The position numbers were made by a program, and so were the translations under genes. Positions 26,784 to 33,978 of a stretch of 64,000 bases of DNA are shown here, one piece after another. Location: NCBI GenBank assembly GCA_002724925.1, contig PBQA01000027.1, positions 124,001 through 188,000 of the forward strand. Reading direction: 5' to 3'. The DNA is from Oceanospirillaceae bacterium. Lineage in GTDB: Bacteria; Pseudomonadota; Gammaproteobacteria; Pseudomonadales; Oceanobacteraceae. The first letter of the stretch is position 1; every line of letters starts with the position of its first letter. A model generated the notes under the pieces. It worked only from the letters and a program-made list of their open reading frames with translations, searched no databases and was not told the origin of the DNA.

Positions 26784-27169
26784 GCCGCACCTCGCTTGAT
26801 ACGTTTCTCTGAAAACGAGTTTTTCAGTGCGAGTGAGTAAACTTCGAGCTCGCTGATCGCTATCTTTTTGAATTCCAGATAGCGCGTGTAGCTGGAGGCA
26901 ACTTCACGAACGTAGTTTTCGTACCGATATTCGCCTTCACACTCCATACAATTAAGATGGCATTTTCCTTCGCACACCTCGCATTCTTTATCGTTGCCGC
27001 ATTCGCAGCACTTGACATAACCAGCGCCGTCGCAATTTCGGCAGATTTCTGTATATCGGTCATCGCAGTCGTTGCACACTGTGTATTTACCGGTTATGTT
27101 TTTCTTCCAGTCTTCCCAGCTAAACGGCGTTGGTAGTGCTGGTGGTGGAAGGTGTGCCAGTTGTTTCAT
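26780..27169 (-). CDS. DnaJ-type zinc-finger phage protein
   Basis: A 129-residue protein whose residues 30-80 carry seven CxxC-type pairs (CNDC, CRNC, CCEC, CEVC, CMEC), resembling the cysteine-rich zinc domain of DnaJ. No J domain is present. The C-terminal part is helical and basic. Such proteins occur in early operons of many phages; binding to protein or nucleic acid is an inference. Confidence 0.7.
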   Translation of the reverse strand: MKQLAHLPPPALPTPFSWEDWKKNITGKYTVCNDCDDRYTEICRNCDGAGYVKCCECGNDKECEVCEGKCHLNCMECEGEYRYENYVREVASSYTRYLEFKKIAISELEVYSLALKNSFSEKRIKRGAA

Positions 27170-27663
27170 GCCGCACCCGCCTGATCTTTGATAAGCTCAA
27201 CGTTTTCCCAGCGAGCCCATTGAAGGTCGTCAGACCAATCAACGCTGTACGCGACAAGACCCTCTTCAAAATCGGCGGAAGCAACATCATATACCTGGTC
27301 GCCTTTCTTGATTTTCATGCCGCCGGTGAATTCCTGCGTAAAGAAGCTGTCGATACGCTCTTTGAGTGCCATCGCTTCTTTTACCTCTGGATGATGGTCG
27401 ACATGCTCAATATCCGGGTCGATGACTTTATTGTCCGGATCGCACAAAACCAGCGTGGCCATGGCGGCGCGCATCAGGCTGCACTGGTCGCTAATCCCGA
27501 TCAGGATATCCAACGCCTTACGGCAATCTGCGCTGTCCATGATGTCGAATTCATGGTCGCCATCGTCGCCAGATGGGAACCAGCCTTTGCTGAGATCATC
27601 AAGAATGCGAGCAATGTCAATTGCGCCGTTTAAGTCCTGCTCGTTTGGTTTTGCTAATTTCAT
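27166..27663 (-). CDS. Conserved hypothetical phage protein (165 aa)
   Basis: A 165-residue acidic protein starting MKLAKPNEQDLNGAIDIARI. Its N-terminal half (helical, with WFPSGDDGDHEFD and VLCDPDNKVIDPD) matches a widespread but unnamed protein of lambdoid-type early operons. An AAGGA ribosome site lies inside a GGA-rich leader that could be a CsrA target (27664-27745). Function unknown. Confidence 0.7.
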   Translation of the reverse strand: MKLAKPNEQDLNGAIDIARILDDLSKGWFPSGDDGDHEFDIMDSADCRKALDILIGISDQCSLMRAAMATLVLCDPDNKVIDPDIEHVDHHPEVKEAMALKERIDSFFTQEFTGGMKIKKGDQVYDVASADFEEGLVAYSVDWSDDLQWARWENVELIKDQAGAA

Positions 27664-27745
27664 GTCAGCCGTCCTTATCTTTTAAATTCTCCCGGACTTT
27701 CCTGCTTCCTGCAGGACTCGGCGCCGGGAGCCGGAGGCGGGTGCC
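27664..27745 (-). promoter_or_regulatory. GGA-rich leader, possible CsrA-binding region
   Basis: Between csrA and the downstream gene the mRNA contains CAGGAAG, CAGGAAA, GGGAGA and AAGGACGG, four GGA motifs, two of them close to a TCCTGCAGGA hairpin. The last one is the ribosome site of the downstream gene. CsrA proteins block translation by binding such sites. No direct evidence of binding. Confidence 0.4.
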
Positions 27746-27940
27746 TTAATTATTTCCGTCGGCGTCTTTGCCTGACTTCTCGCGCTGGATGCGCTGATAA
27801 ATCTCTTCACGGTGGACGGCCACGTCTTTCGGAGCGTTAACACCCAGGCGCACCTGATTGCCTTTCACGCCCAGTACGGTGACTGTTACGTCGTCGCCGA
27901 CCATGATTGTCTGGCCGATATTTCTGGTTAAAATCAACAT
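27746..27940 (-). CDS. csrA: Phage-encoded carbon storage regulator CsrA
   Basis: A 64-residue CsrA/RsmA homologue, an RNA-binding dimer that represses translation at GGA motifs. [20 protein letters not shown] and [20 protein letters not shown] cover the whole family core, including the Arg of HREE needed for RNA contact. The frame extends upstream to 27988, but ATG 27940 is the canonical start with AAGGAA upstream. It lies inside the prophage early left operon, right after the YqaJ-type exonuclease gene, so it is phage cargo and not the host copy. Confidence 0.95.
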   Translation of the reverse strand: MLILTRNIGQTIMVGDDVTVTVLGVKGNQVRLGVNAPKDVAVHREEIYQRIQREKSGKDADGNN

Positions 27941-27950
27941 CGCTATTTCC

Positions 27951-29594
27951 TTATGCCGCTTGCGCGTCCAGGTTGGTGTATTTCTCAACGAGAGCCATCA
28001 GCTCTTGAGCGTCTGCTGGAGTTAAACCTTTATCGCGGCAGTAGCGGCAGAGGTCGCCAGCGAGAGTCTGAGTGGTCGTTTCTGCTTTCACTTGAGTGCC
28101 AGACTTCACCGGAATATCTGCCAGCGGATTTACCGGAGTTTCGTGATACTCATCTTCGTGGGCCTGCGTCACCTGATCGGCAGCGGCAGCGGCAGCTGCT
28201 TTGCGCTTGGCTTCCGCTTCATCATGCTGACGCTTACGCTCTGCCTGCTCTTCGATCTGCTTCTCGTATTCGTGAATGCGGAGCGAGACGGCCGCAATAA
28301 AGTCACCAGCTTCTTTCTGCAGAAGAGAGGGCAGGTCACCAAAGATGGTTTTCGGAATGTCGTTGATCACGGAATCAAAGTGTTCGATGTTCACGCGAAT
28401 ACGATCAGCCATCTGGTTGGCTGCGATTTTTGCGCGGGCCACTTCGTCATTGGCAGATGACTGAAGGGAAGTGATGGTCTTCTTACCTCTGATGGCGCCC
28501 TGAATATCGTGAGATACACTAATACCTACCGGAGTATTGCAAAGCATTGCTTCCAGCTCCTGCTCCAGCAACGCGATATGCATATCAATGTCTTTTTCTG
28601 CGTTATCAACGATGTCGCGCTTGATCTGTTCTTTCTTCGCTTTCAGCAACTTCTCAGAAGCCAGTCGGTTCTGACGCACCAGTTCGGCCAGGCTGTCTTT
28701 TTTCTTCATTGCTGCATCGACTGCTTCAACCTGAGCCAGTACAGAATCACCGGCAGTCTTGAGCGCCGCTTCGGCCTTTTTAAGGGCCTTAATCTGTAGA
28801 TCCAGAGTCGCGAAGTCGTTGTCAGTCGATGGCTCTTTGATTAGAGACTTCTGCAGGAATACGGTCAGACCTTTTTCAAAGACTTCCAGGTTATCGACAA
28901 TCGCAACCTCGCCCTTGGCTACCATGCTGATAGCAGGTAGGTCGGTTACTTCTTCGGCGACCACTTCGGGTTTTGGCTCAGCAACGACATAGGACTCACG
29001 GTCTGCGTTGAACTGCAGCCAGCCCTGAATCAAACGGTCTTTATCAATGTCATTGAGAGTTACCCAGCAGTGAGCTGTACCCTCTGGCGTGCCATCGCCC
29101 ACTGTATAGAGAGCTTCTTCGATAGCACCATCGCTGGTTACCAGCTGGTGAACCACTTGCCAGTAGTCGCAATCCGGTACACGATTTTCATTTTTAACGA
29201 CTTCGAATTTTTCTTTGTTGAACTGCTTACCTTCCCATGAGAAGCGGCCACAATCCGTCAGTCCATCAAAACTGGAAAGCATTGTCTCCGCGTCATTGAC
29301 GCCAGTGACAGGAAAAAGCATGGCGTCGTCTTCATCCATGCTGTGGCGCTCTGCGATAAGCTGTTCAGCATACGGTCGAGTGCTTTCTTCAACATCATGA
29401 CCGCGCTGAAGGACATTCTCTTCAAACCACTCAGAGAATTCCTGTTCCGTGCCTGTCGCCTTCATGTAAAGCAGCTCATCACGTTTAACGTGAAGGCTTT
29501 CTGCCATCATCATGCTGGCCTCTGAGGCGCTGTCGTATTCCTTGCGGTAGGCTTTCCATTTAGATGAGCCTTGGACTAAATTAATACGCTTCAT
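27951..29594 (-). CDS. YqaJ-type viral recombinase (lambda-exonuclease fold) with long C-terminal extension
   Basis: A 547-residue protein. The N-terminal ~210 residues match YqaJ viral recombinases: [20 protein letters not shown] at the start, [14 protein letters not shown], the catalytic SSFDGLTD (about 108) and WEGK (about 119-122). This 5'-3' exonuclease should make 3' single strands for the Bet protein encoded just upstream (4-nt overlap). The C-terminal ~330 residues are coiled coil ([20 protein letters not shown]) and resemble a DUF1351-like accessory domain, making the protein about twice the usual length: a likely fusion. Confidence 0.85.
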   Translation of the reverse strand: MKRINLVQGSSKWKAYRKEYDSASEASMMMAESLHVKRDELLYMKATGTEQEFSEWFEENVLQRGHDVEESTRPYAEQLIAERHSMDEDDAMLFPVTGVNDAETMLSSFDGLTDCGRFSWEGKQFNKEKFEVVKNENRVPDCDYWQVVHQLVTSDGAIEEALYTVGDGTPEGTAHCWVTLNDIDKDRLIQGWLQFNADRESYVVAEPKPEVVAEEVTDLPAISMVAKGEVAIVDNLEVFEKGLTVFLQKSLIKEPSTDNDFATLDLQIKALKKAEAALKTAGDSVLAQVEAVDAAMKKKDSLAELVRQNRLASEKLLKAKKEQIKRDIVDNAEKDIDMHIALLEQELEAMLCNTPVGISVSHDIQGAIRGKKTITSLQSSANDEVARAKIAANQMADRIRVNIEHFDSVINDIPKTIFGDLPSLLQKEAGDFIAAVSLRIHEYEKQIEEQAERKRQHDEAEAKRKAAAAAAADQVTQAHEDEYHETPVNPLADIPVKSGTQVKAETTTQTLAGDLCRYCRDKGLTPADAQELMALVEKYTNLDAQAA

Positions 29595-30502
29595 GCGGGT
29601 GCTCCTGTGCTTTTGAGGGTGCTGAGTTGCTCGCCGGTCAACTGATACCGGCTTGATAAAGTGGCAATAACGTCGTCAGCCGTTCGAGAACCAGAGTCGA
29701 TCTGATCAACCCAGCTAGAAATTTTTGCGTCGAATTTTTCTTGCGGATAAACAGGGAGCTGCTTGCTCTCCGACACCTTCCTGCTAGCGTCCTCTTTAGG
29801 TGGGGTGATATCGCGCAGATCATCAAAGCCTTTGCCTTGCATTTCTTCGGCTGTCGGCTCTTGACCAATGTCAGGCCATGCTCTGCGCAAGGCTTGCGCT
29901 TCTGCACATTTTGCAAGCTGGCCGTAAGGTCTTTTTTCCCACATTGCATTAGGAAGTTCGCTGTACCGACTTTGCGTTGCATAGTTTTCCAGCCAGAACT
30001 CCTTGGCAGAAAATTTAACAATGCGATCACCGATTAATTTGGCGACGGTGTACTTGCACCATGCTGGGTAGGTGATTGTTTTTTCGGTCACCTTGCCGCT
30101 GTATTCATGGCGAAAGGTTTTTGTAACCTCTGGCCCAAACTCAGGCTCTTCTGCTCCGGCGTAATCACCAGCTCGACTAGCTTGAATTCGATATAAACCA
30201 ATGCCCGGCATCGCCACGTCGCGATTTGCATAAATATCTTTGCCGCTTCCATCCTTCCGGCCTGTCTTTACGCTCATTGGTACCAGGTGGACGGGCTTGA
30301 GCATTACATCAAGGCCACGAGCCTGACAGTAATCGACAGCCATCAGGATGCTTTCGCTGCTTGCGCCGGGATATACCGAATTACAAAGAGCCAGCCATGT
30401 CGCCTCGTCTATCCCGCGCATAGCCATAGCGGGATGCTCTCGAAACCATCCCTCTATGGCCGAATTCATGGCATTGCTTTTTAGTTGGGCTACCTGATTC
30501 AT
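29591..30502 (-). CDS. bet: Bet/RecT single-strand annealing protein
   Basis: A 303-residue annealing protein of the RecT/Bet superfamily. The segments DVMLKPVHLVPMSV, GIGLYRIQASRAGDYAG and KRPYGQLAKCAEAQALRRAWP are hallmarks. With the exonuclease in the next gene (ATGA overlap) it forms the Red-type recombination pair of the phage, acting during replication and packaging. The C-terminal ~60 residues are linker-like and polar. Confidence 0.93.
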   Translation of the reverse strand: MNQVAQLKSNAMNSAIEGWFREHPAMAMRGIDEATWLALCNSVYPGASSESILMAVDYCQARGLDVMLKPVHLVPMSVKTGRKDGSGKDIYANRDVAMPGIGLYRIQASRAGDYAGAEEPEFGPEVTKTFRHEYSGKVTEKTITYPAWCKYTVAKLIGDRIVKFSAKEFWLENYATQSRYSELPNAMWEKRPYGQLAKCAEAQALRRAWPDIGQEPTAEEMQGKGFDDLRDITPPKEDASRKVSESKQLPVYPQEKFDAKISSWVDQIDSGSRTADDVIATLSSRYQLTGEQLSTLKSTGAPA

Positions 30503-30729
30503 GCTGCTACTCCTTCAGTTCCGTTGTGCTCTGCGTAGTCGTCGATGAACGGACGCAATTTACGCTTACGATTTACTAAATGGGCGCTCAATGATTCGCC
30601 CTGCGCCAGAACGAACTCTTCTGCGCCGTCTGGCTTCGGCTGCAGTAACTGGTTGTGAACTGCGCAACGAATTACTGTCTTTCCGTTCGCCAGCGTTTGC
30701 TTGTCCAGTAGCGGTGCCAAATATTTCAT
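30499..30729 (-). CDS. Hypothetical phage protein upstream of bet (76 aa)
   Basis: A 76-residue protein. ATG 30729 (MKYLAPLLDKQTLANGKTVI) is chosen because GAGGA lies 8 nt upstream; the frame runs to 30753. It overlaps bet by 4 nt. It contains CAVHNQLL and a basic C-terminal region; no family is recognised. Confidence 0.6.
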   Translation of the reverse strand: MKYLAPLLDKQTLANGKTVIRCAVHNQLLQPKPDGAEEFVLAQGESLSAHLVNRKRKLRPFIDDYAEHNGTEGVAA

Positions 30730-30756
30730 AGAATGAATCCTCAAATTTTTCATCGA

Positions 30757-31164
30757 TCACAGGTGATAGTCCGCATCGTCGTGGAATTGGTCGGCCAGGT
30801 AATCGGCCATTTCTTCGTCTTGTTCGCGCTTGTCGCTTTCGACGATTTCCGCTTCCAGGGTATTGACGTACTCAGTGGCAGCACGACGGACCAGCTTCTT
30901 GATGCCAGCGATCAAGAACTCGTACTGATCTTTTGTGGCGGTCTGGAGTGCGAACAAAGACTTCTCCAGTTCGTCGGCATCGTCAGCGTTGTCATGCAGG
31001 TACTGCATAACGTCGGCTTGCGAGTGCACGCTTATGTGCGTGCGGTACTCTTCGCCGTTCAGCAGGGTTTCAACCACTTCCTGTTTCATCGCCTCAATGC
31101 GGTCTTCTTCGCTGATGTGCGGTATGACGTTGCGTATATGTGGCGGGATGATCATGCGTTGCAT
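30757..31164 (-). CDS. First gene of the leftward operon, hypothetical (135 aa)
   Basis: A 135-residue, strongly acidic, mostly helical protein starting MQRMIIPPHIRNVIPHISEE. It is the first gene after the PL-like promoter, with AGGAGA 5 nt before ATG. That position is where lambda carries N, but the protein is acidic and not Arg-rich, so it does not look like an N-type antiterminator. Unknown function. Confidence 0.65.
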   Translation of the reverse strand: MQRMIIPPHIRNVIPHISEEDRIEAMKQEVVETLLNGEEYRTHISVHSQADVMQYLHDNADDADELEKSLFALQTATKDQYEFLIAGIKKLVRRAATEYVNTLEAEIVESDKREQDEEMADYLADQFHDDADYHL

Positions 31165-31185
31165 GGGACTCTCCTGTTAAGTTTC

Positions 31186-31240
31186 GTTGACCTAAATAGT
31201 AAAGCAACATTGACCTTATTGTGTCAAGTACAGTTGACTA
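31186..31240 (-). promoter_or_regulatory. PL-like promoter with repressor operator-like repeats
   Basis: On the minus strand a perfect -35 TTGACA (31222-31227), an 18-bp spacer and -10 TTTACT (31198-31203) precede the leftward operon. The region carries four TTGAC half-sites (31186, 31210, inverted at 31223 and 31234). The palindrome TTGAC-N8-GTCAA at 31210-31227 overlaps the -35, as a repressor operator would. Confidence 0.65.
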
Positions 31241-31283
31241 AAAATTTGATAATTTATGATTGGCAACAAAAAGGTATTGACTG

Positions 31284-31457
31284 ATGGGCTTAACTATCTA
31301 CGGAATATTGGCTTTCGCGACATCGCATGTGGCTGTGAACTACCTGCAAAGACTGTCCGGAACCAAGCGGCAATCGTTTTACTATGAAGGGATGGCAGTG
31401 ATGCTTATTGTCCTGTATGGATTTGGTTTTTTGTCTGGGGCATTGAGCAATGAGTAG
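31284..31457 (+). CDS. Small membrane protein, putative lysogenic-conversion unit (57 aa)
   Basis: A 57-residue protein (MGLTIYGILAFATSHVAVNY) with two hydrophobic helices (about 3-22 and 36-54), so small that it is easily missed. It is on the plus strand between PL and the repressor and overlaps the following secreted-protein gene by 8 nt. Genes in this position in lambdoid prophages (rexA/rexB place) are often expressed in lysogens and exclude other phages. That role is inferred from position only. Confidence 0.55.
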   Translation: MGLTIYGILAFATSHVAVNYLQRLSGTKRQSFYYEGMAVMLIVLYGFGFLSGALSNE

Positions 31458-31842
31458 CTTGCGTATTGCTGCTTGCTTTTGTTTGGTAGCGATTGGCAGC
31501 CATGTTCACTCCGGAGAGACTTCTTACTGGTGTTGGGCAGAGGCAAAAGCAAAAACGGCTACTGCCAAAGGGATTAGAGAAATAGTTCGCCCAGACGCTG
31601 TAGATTTTCAAATGCTGCTGAAGTGGTCCGGAAAGGAATATCGCCTTCTCAATTTAAACGATGACGTATTATTGGGCAGCTGCAATCAATATGGTTCTTA
31701 TTGCGAGGAGGAGGAGAACTTTAGTGGTATATTTATTCGAGATCCGGAGTTAAACAACTTTAACTATACATATCTTGGGGCTTACCCTGGCGAGGGAGTA
31801 GAGATGTTTTTGGTTACCGGTTCCTGTGCAGCAATTGATTAA
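31450..31842 (+). CDS. Putative secreted protein, lysogenic-conversion candidate (130 aa)
   Basis: A 130-residue protein with a signal peptide (residues 1-21, SLRIAACFCLVAIGSHVHSG). The mature part carries several Cys residues (WCW, SCNQYGSYCEEE, GSCAA) that could form disulfides in the periplasm. No family is recognised. It is translationally coupled to the small membrane protein before it. Its stop shares the four bases TTAA with the convergent repressor stop. It could act on superinfection or host surface properties, which is inference. Confidence 0.65.
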   Translation: MSSLRIAACFCLVAIGSHVHSGETSYWCWAEAKAKTATAKGIREIVRPDAVDFQMLLKWSGKEYRLLNLNDDVLLGSCNQYGSYCEEEENFSGIFIRDPELNNFNYTYLGAYPGEGVEMFLVTGSCAAID

Positions 31843-32474
31843 CCGAAAGGTATTGTCGCTACTACTTTGCCAACCGCATCGGAAGGGGCAACCTCCACCG
31901 GCTCCCAGCCAGGATTTTCACTATAAAAGGAGAGTACGAATCCTCTCGGAGTTCTGGATAGAATTCCAACAACCACAGTACCGGAAACTGAAAACGCCCA
32001 CTCTCCACCTAGGATGTCGCTAACGCTAGGGTCAATTACCACCAATTCTCCTGGCATAATCCTGGGCATCATACCTATTGAGTCTTCCTGAAAGGCAATA
32101 CAGTTATCCGATGCTCCTAGCATCTTGGCTATCACAGATAGCTCTGTCGATGCTGAAACAGTCTCAACGTCATCGCCTTGAAGGTAAGCCAGTACGTTTT
32201 TTTTGCTGAATATTGGTATTGCACTTGGCGTGCCTGCATTGTAATTAGCCGGTGCTTCCGACACAAATTTTTCAGAGCGACCATCAATAAGCCAGTCTGC
32301 AGAGCACCGCAATACTCTAGCAATGTTCTGAAGGTTGATGCCTTTCGGCTCATTTTCATTCTTCTCCCATAGCGAGACAGCGGCCCTAGACACTCCGACA
32401 GCTTTCCCCAGAGCTGGCTGGGTCAGGCCGAGCTCCTTGCGCCTTTTCTTGATTCTATCCCCCATTAGCATCAT
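31839..32474 (-). CDS. CI-like repressor (HTH plus S24/LexA-type domain)
   Basis: A 211-residue repressor. The N-terminal HTH_3 domain contains LTQPALGKAVGVSRAAVSLW (about residues 17-36). The C-terminal S24-type domain has the serine region EDSIGMMPRIMPGELVVIDP. Where LexA/CI proteins have the catalytic lysine (FKKL/VKRL), this protein reads VVGILSR, so the lysine appears to be absent. It is transcribed away from the Cro-like gene across a shared operator region. ATG 32474 is chosen; ATG 32465 is equally possible, and the open frame to 32576 would run through the operator. Confidence 0.88.
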   Translation of the reverse strand: MMLMGDRIKKRRKELGLTQPALGKAVGVSRAAVSLWEKNENEPKGINLQNIARVLRCSADWLIDGRSEKFVSEAPANYNAGTPSAIPIFSKKNVLAYLQGDDVETVSASTELSVIAKMLGASDNCIAFQEDSIGMMPRIMPGELVVIDPSVSDILGGEWAFSVSGTVVVGILSRTPRGFVLSFYSENPGWEPVEVAPSDAVGKVVATIPFG

Positions 32475-32596
32475 GCGCTTTCTACCGTAGTCATTGTTTT
32501 CGGAAGTTGATTTTACGACGATGGATGTATATTTAAGTTGACTCCATCGAAAACCTATTGTTACTCTTTGTGTCAATGAAACTATACGTTTTTACT
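32475..32596. promoter_or_regulatory. Repressor/Cro intergenic region (PRM/PR-like)
   Basis: This 122-bp divergent spacer must hold the promoters of repressor and Cro-like gene. A TTGACT -35 at 32538-32543 with TACTCT 18 bp downstream (32562-32567) is a plausible rightward promoter. CGATGGA (32519) and TCCATCG (32543) form an inverted repeat around it, and TTGAC/GTCAA half-sites recur at 32538 and 32572 as in the left operator. Confidence 0.5.
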
Positions 32597-32806
32597 ATGA
32601 ATAAAACTGAAGCAATACAGTATTTTGGAAACGCAAGCAGGCTGGCCAGTGCCTTGGATATCACCAGGCAAGCTGTTAGCAACTGGCCTGAAGAAATCCC
32701 TAGGGGTCGCCAGTATGAACTCCAGGCCCTGACTGGCGGCGTCCTGAAAGTAACTCCGAAAAAGGCACAGACAAAAGATGACGTACAGAGACCGAAAGCA
32801 AGTTAA
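32597..32806 (+). CDS. Cro-like transcriptional regulator
   Basis: A 69-residue helix-turn-helix protein: MNKTEAIQYFGNASRLASAL then ITRQAVSNWPEEIPRGRQYE, typical of the P22-Cro type. It should switch transcription towards lytic growth by binding the shared operators. The frame is open to 32558 with an ATG at 32576; no clear ribosome site precedes either start, so translation may be from a short or leaderless mRNA. Confidence 0.85.
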   Translation: MNKTEAIQYFGNASRLASALDITRQAVSNWPEEIPRGRQYELQALTGGVLKVTPKKAQTKDDVQRPKAS

Positions 32807-33086
32807 AGCAGGCGATGGCATTAAGTGCCGTCTTTCTGAGCATGATGAAGAGCGACTTCGCGAATACATCGAAGCCACTGGTGGGCAACCGTCTGTCACG
32901 ATTCGTGAGCTTGTTATCGAAGGGCTGGACCGACGAAGCGTTGCGTACTCCGAGGCAGCACAGAACGCAGCTATGCAAGAGCGACTGGCTCAGCTGGAAG
33001 TCGCTGATGCGATTCGTGCCATGCGCCGTGAAATTGAATCTCGCCATTTGAATGATGACCGTCCGGATAATGCAGTGAATCACTGA
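32778..33086 (+). CDS. Hypothetical regulator-like protein in the cII position
   Basis: A 102-residue basic protein. RLSEHDEERLREYIEATGGQ then VTIRELVIEGL looks like a ribbon-helix-helix-type helical pair, followed by a coiled tail. It overlaps cro by 29 nt and lies where lambda has cII. A DNA-binding role is suggested by position and composition, not shown. CII itself has a different HTH pattern that I do not see. Confidence 0.6.
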   Translation: MTYRDRKQVKAGDGIKCRLSEHDEERLREYIEATGGQPSVTIRELVIEGLDRRSVAYSEAAQNAAMQERLAQLEVADAIRAMRREIESRHLNDDRPDNAVNH

Positions 33087-33146
33087 TTCTGTCCTGATTT
33101 TAAAATAATAGAAGGTCTGAATCAGGGCCGGAAACGGGAGGTTGTC

Positions 33147-33368
33147 ATGGCCGGGGAAGTGAAAACGGAATATTCGACTGACATGGAAGTGCTGACTGCG
33201 GCACTCGGGATGTCTGAGTCAGAAATACTGAGCATTGTTCGCAGAAAAGTTCAGCAAGGCAAGCAGGGCGCTGACTTGCTCGCGGCATTGCAAGCTGAAG
33301 TTAAGAAATTGAAGGATCAAGAGGCGACGAAAAAGTCGAGCCACTTGAGCCTTGTGCATTCCACGTAG
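33147..33368 (+). CDS. Hypothetical small helical protein (73 aa)
   Basis: A 73-residue protein, MAGEVKTEYSTDMEVLTAAL onwards, helical and Lys/Glu-rich. GGGAGG lies upstream of ATG. It is followed by a strong terminator. No family is recognised. Confidence 0.6.
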   Translation: MAGEVKTEYSTDMEVLTAALGMSESEILSIVRRKVQQGKQGADLLAALQAEVKKLKDQEATKKSSHLSLVHST

Positions 33369-33381
33369 GGTGGACTCCATT

Positions 33382-33406
33382 GCCGGGCTTCGGCCCGGAC
33401 TTTTTT
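33382..33406 (+). terminator. Early rightward terminator (tR-like)
   Basis: CCGGGC-TTCG-GCCCGG, a UUCG-capped 6-bp stem (7 bp with the next G-type pair), is followed by six T residues. It lies 13 nt after the 73-residue gene and before the structured region and tRNA, where an early antitermination-controlled terminator would sit. Confidence 0.9.
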
Positions 33407-33419
33407 AGGTGTGCATTCG

Positions 33420-33833
33420 TATGCTGACTGACTGGCGCGGCAACGCCAGACTTTGCCGGGACTCCATAAGTAGCTTGGAGACAGTCAGCATATCAATACA
33501 CATCTGACTAATACCTGTTGGTGAGACGACCCCAGCTGTCGGTGGGGCTAATAACCGGCTCTTGAAGTTAAAGAGCGTAGCAGCAGCGTAGGCGACGGCG
33601 CTTATGGTCTTTGCGTCTCCTCCGCCTGGAAACGCACGGTAAGACGGAATCAGGCATGGGGCCTGGCAACTCTGACTTATTCGAGCGCGGAACGGTGTAG
33701 TCGTGACTACGTACCGGAAGCAAACCGGTCGAAAAAATCAGGCTCTGATAGCTGGCTCCAGTGGCCGGTAATTTACGGGAAGGCGACCCGGTAAAAAACG
33801 TATCGGCCAGATGCTGGATCTCTGGCCAGCTAT
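33420..33833 (+). ncRNA. Hairpin-rich noncoding region, candidate structured RNA
   Basis: No plausible gene lies in these 414 nt. They begin with an 11-bp perfect stem (33420-33430 with 33482-33492) that encloses two hairpins (CTGGCG/CGCCAG at 33432-33449 and CTCCA/TGGAG at 33462-33480): a three-way junction. Further stems are GCTCTT/AAGAGC (33558-33576), GTAGTC/GACTAC (33697-33710), ACCGG/CCGGT (33713-33729) and GGCCAG/CTGGCC (33805-33827). It runs directly into tRNA-Arg and a terminator, so one plus-strand transcript is likely. I cannot match it to a known RNA family. Confidence 0.5.
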
Positions 33834-33910
33834 GCCCCGGTAGCTCAACTGGATAGAGCATTGGACTTCTATTCCAAGGGTTGCAGGTTCGAGTCCTGCC
33901 CGGGGTGCCA
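33834..33910 (+). tRNA. Phage tRNA-Arg (TCT)
   Basis: Acceptor GCCCCGG/CCGGGGT (one G-T pair), D stem GCTC/GAGC, anticodon stem TTGGA/TCCAA with loop CTTCTAT (anticodon TCT, arginine AGA), T stem GCAGG/CCTGC with loop TTCGAGT, G discriminator and encoded CCA. It is inside the prophage and probably supplements a rare host codon. Confidence 0.95.
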
Positions 33911-33916
33911 TTTTCT

Positions 33917-33954
33917 ATCTACTAATTTTCGTAAAATTAGTAGATGAGTTTTTC
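33917..33954 (+). terminator. Terminator after tRNA-Arg
   Basis: A perfect 13-bp AT-rich stem, ATCTACTAATTTT / AAAATTAGTAGAT around CGT, ends at 33945 and is followed by GAGTTTTT. It starts 7 nt after the tRNA. Confidence 0.75.
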
Positions 33955-33978
33955 AAGGCCCTTAATAGGTATTTCTTT

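Noticed and set aside
30757-31164. N-type antiterminator as first gene of the left operon
   Set aside because: The product is acidic and lacks the Arg-rich N-terminal motif of N proteins.
32778-33086. cII-like activator
   Set aside because: The position fits cII, but the sequence lacks a recognisable CII helix-turn-helix; kept as an unnamed regulator-like protein.
33568-33861. Minus-strand open frame of 97 codons across the structured region
   Set aside because: It runs into the tRNA-Arg gene, has no ribosome site, and its composition follows the hairpin stems. Treated as a shadow.
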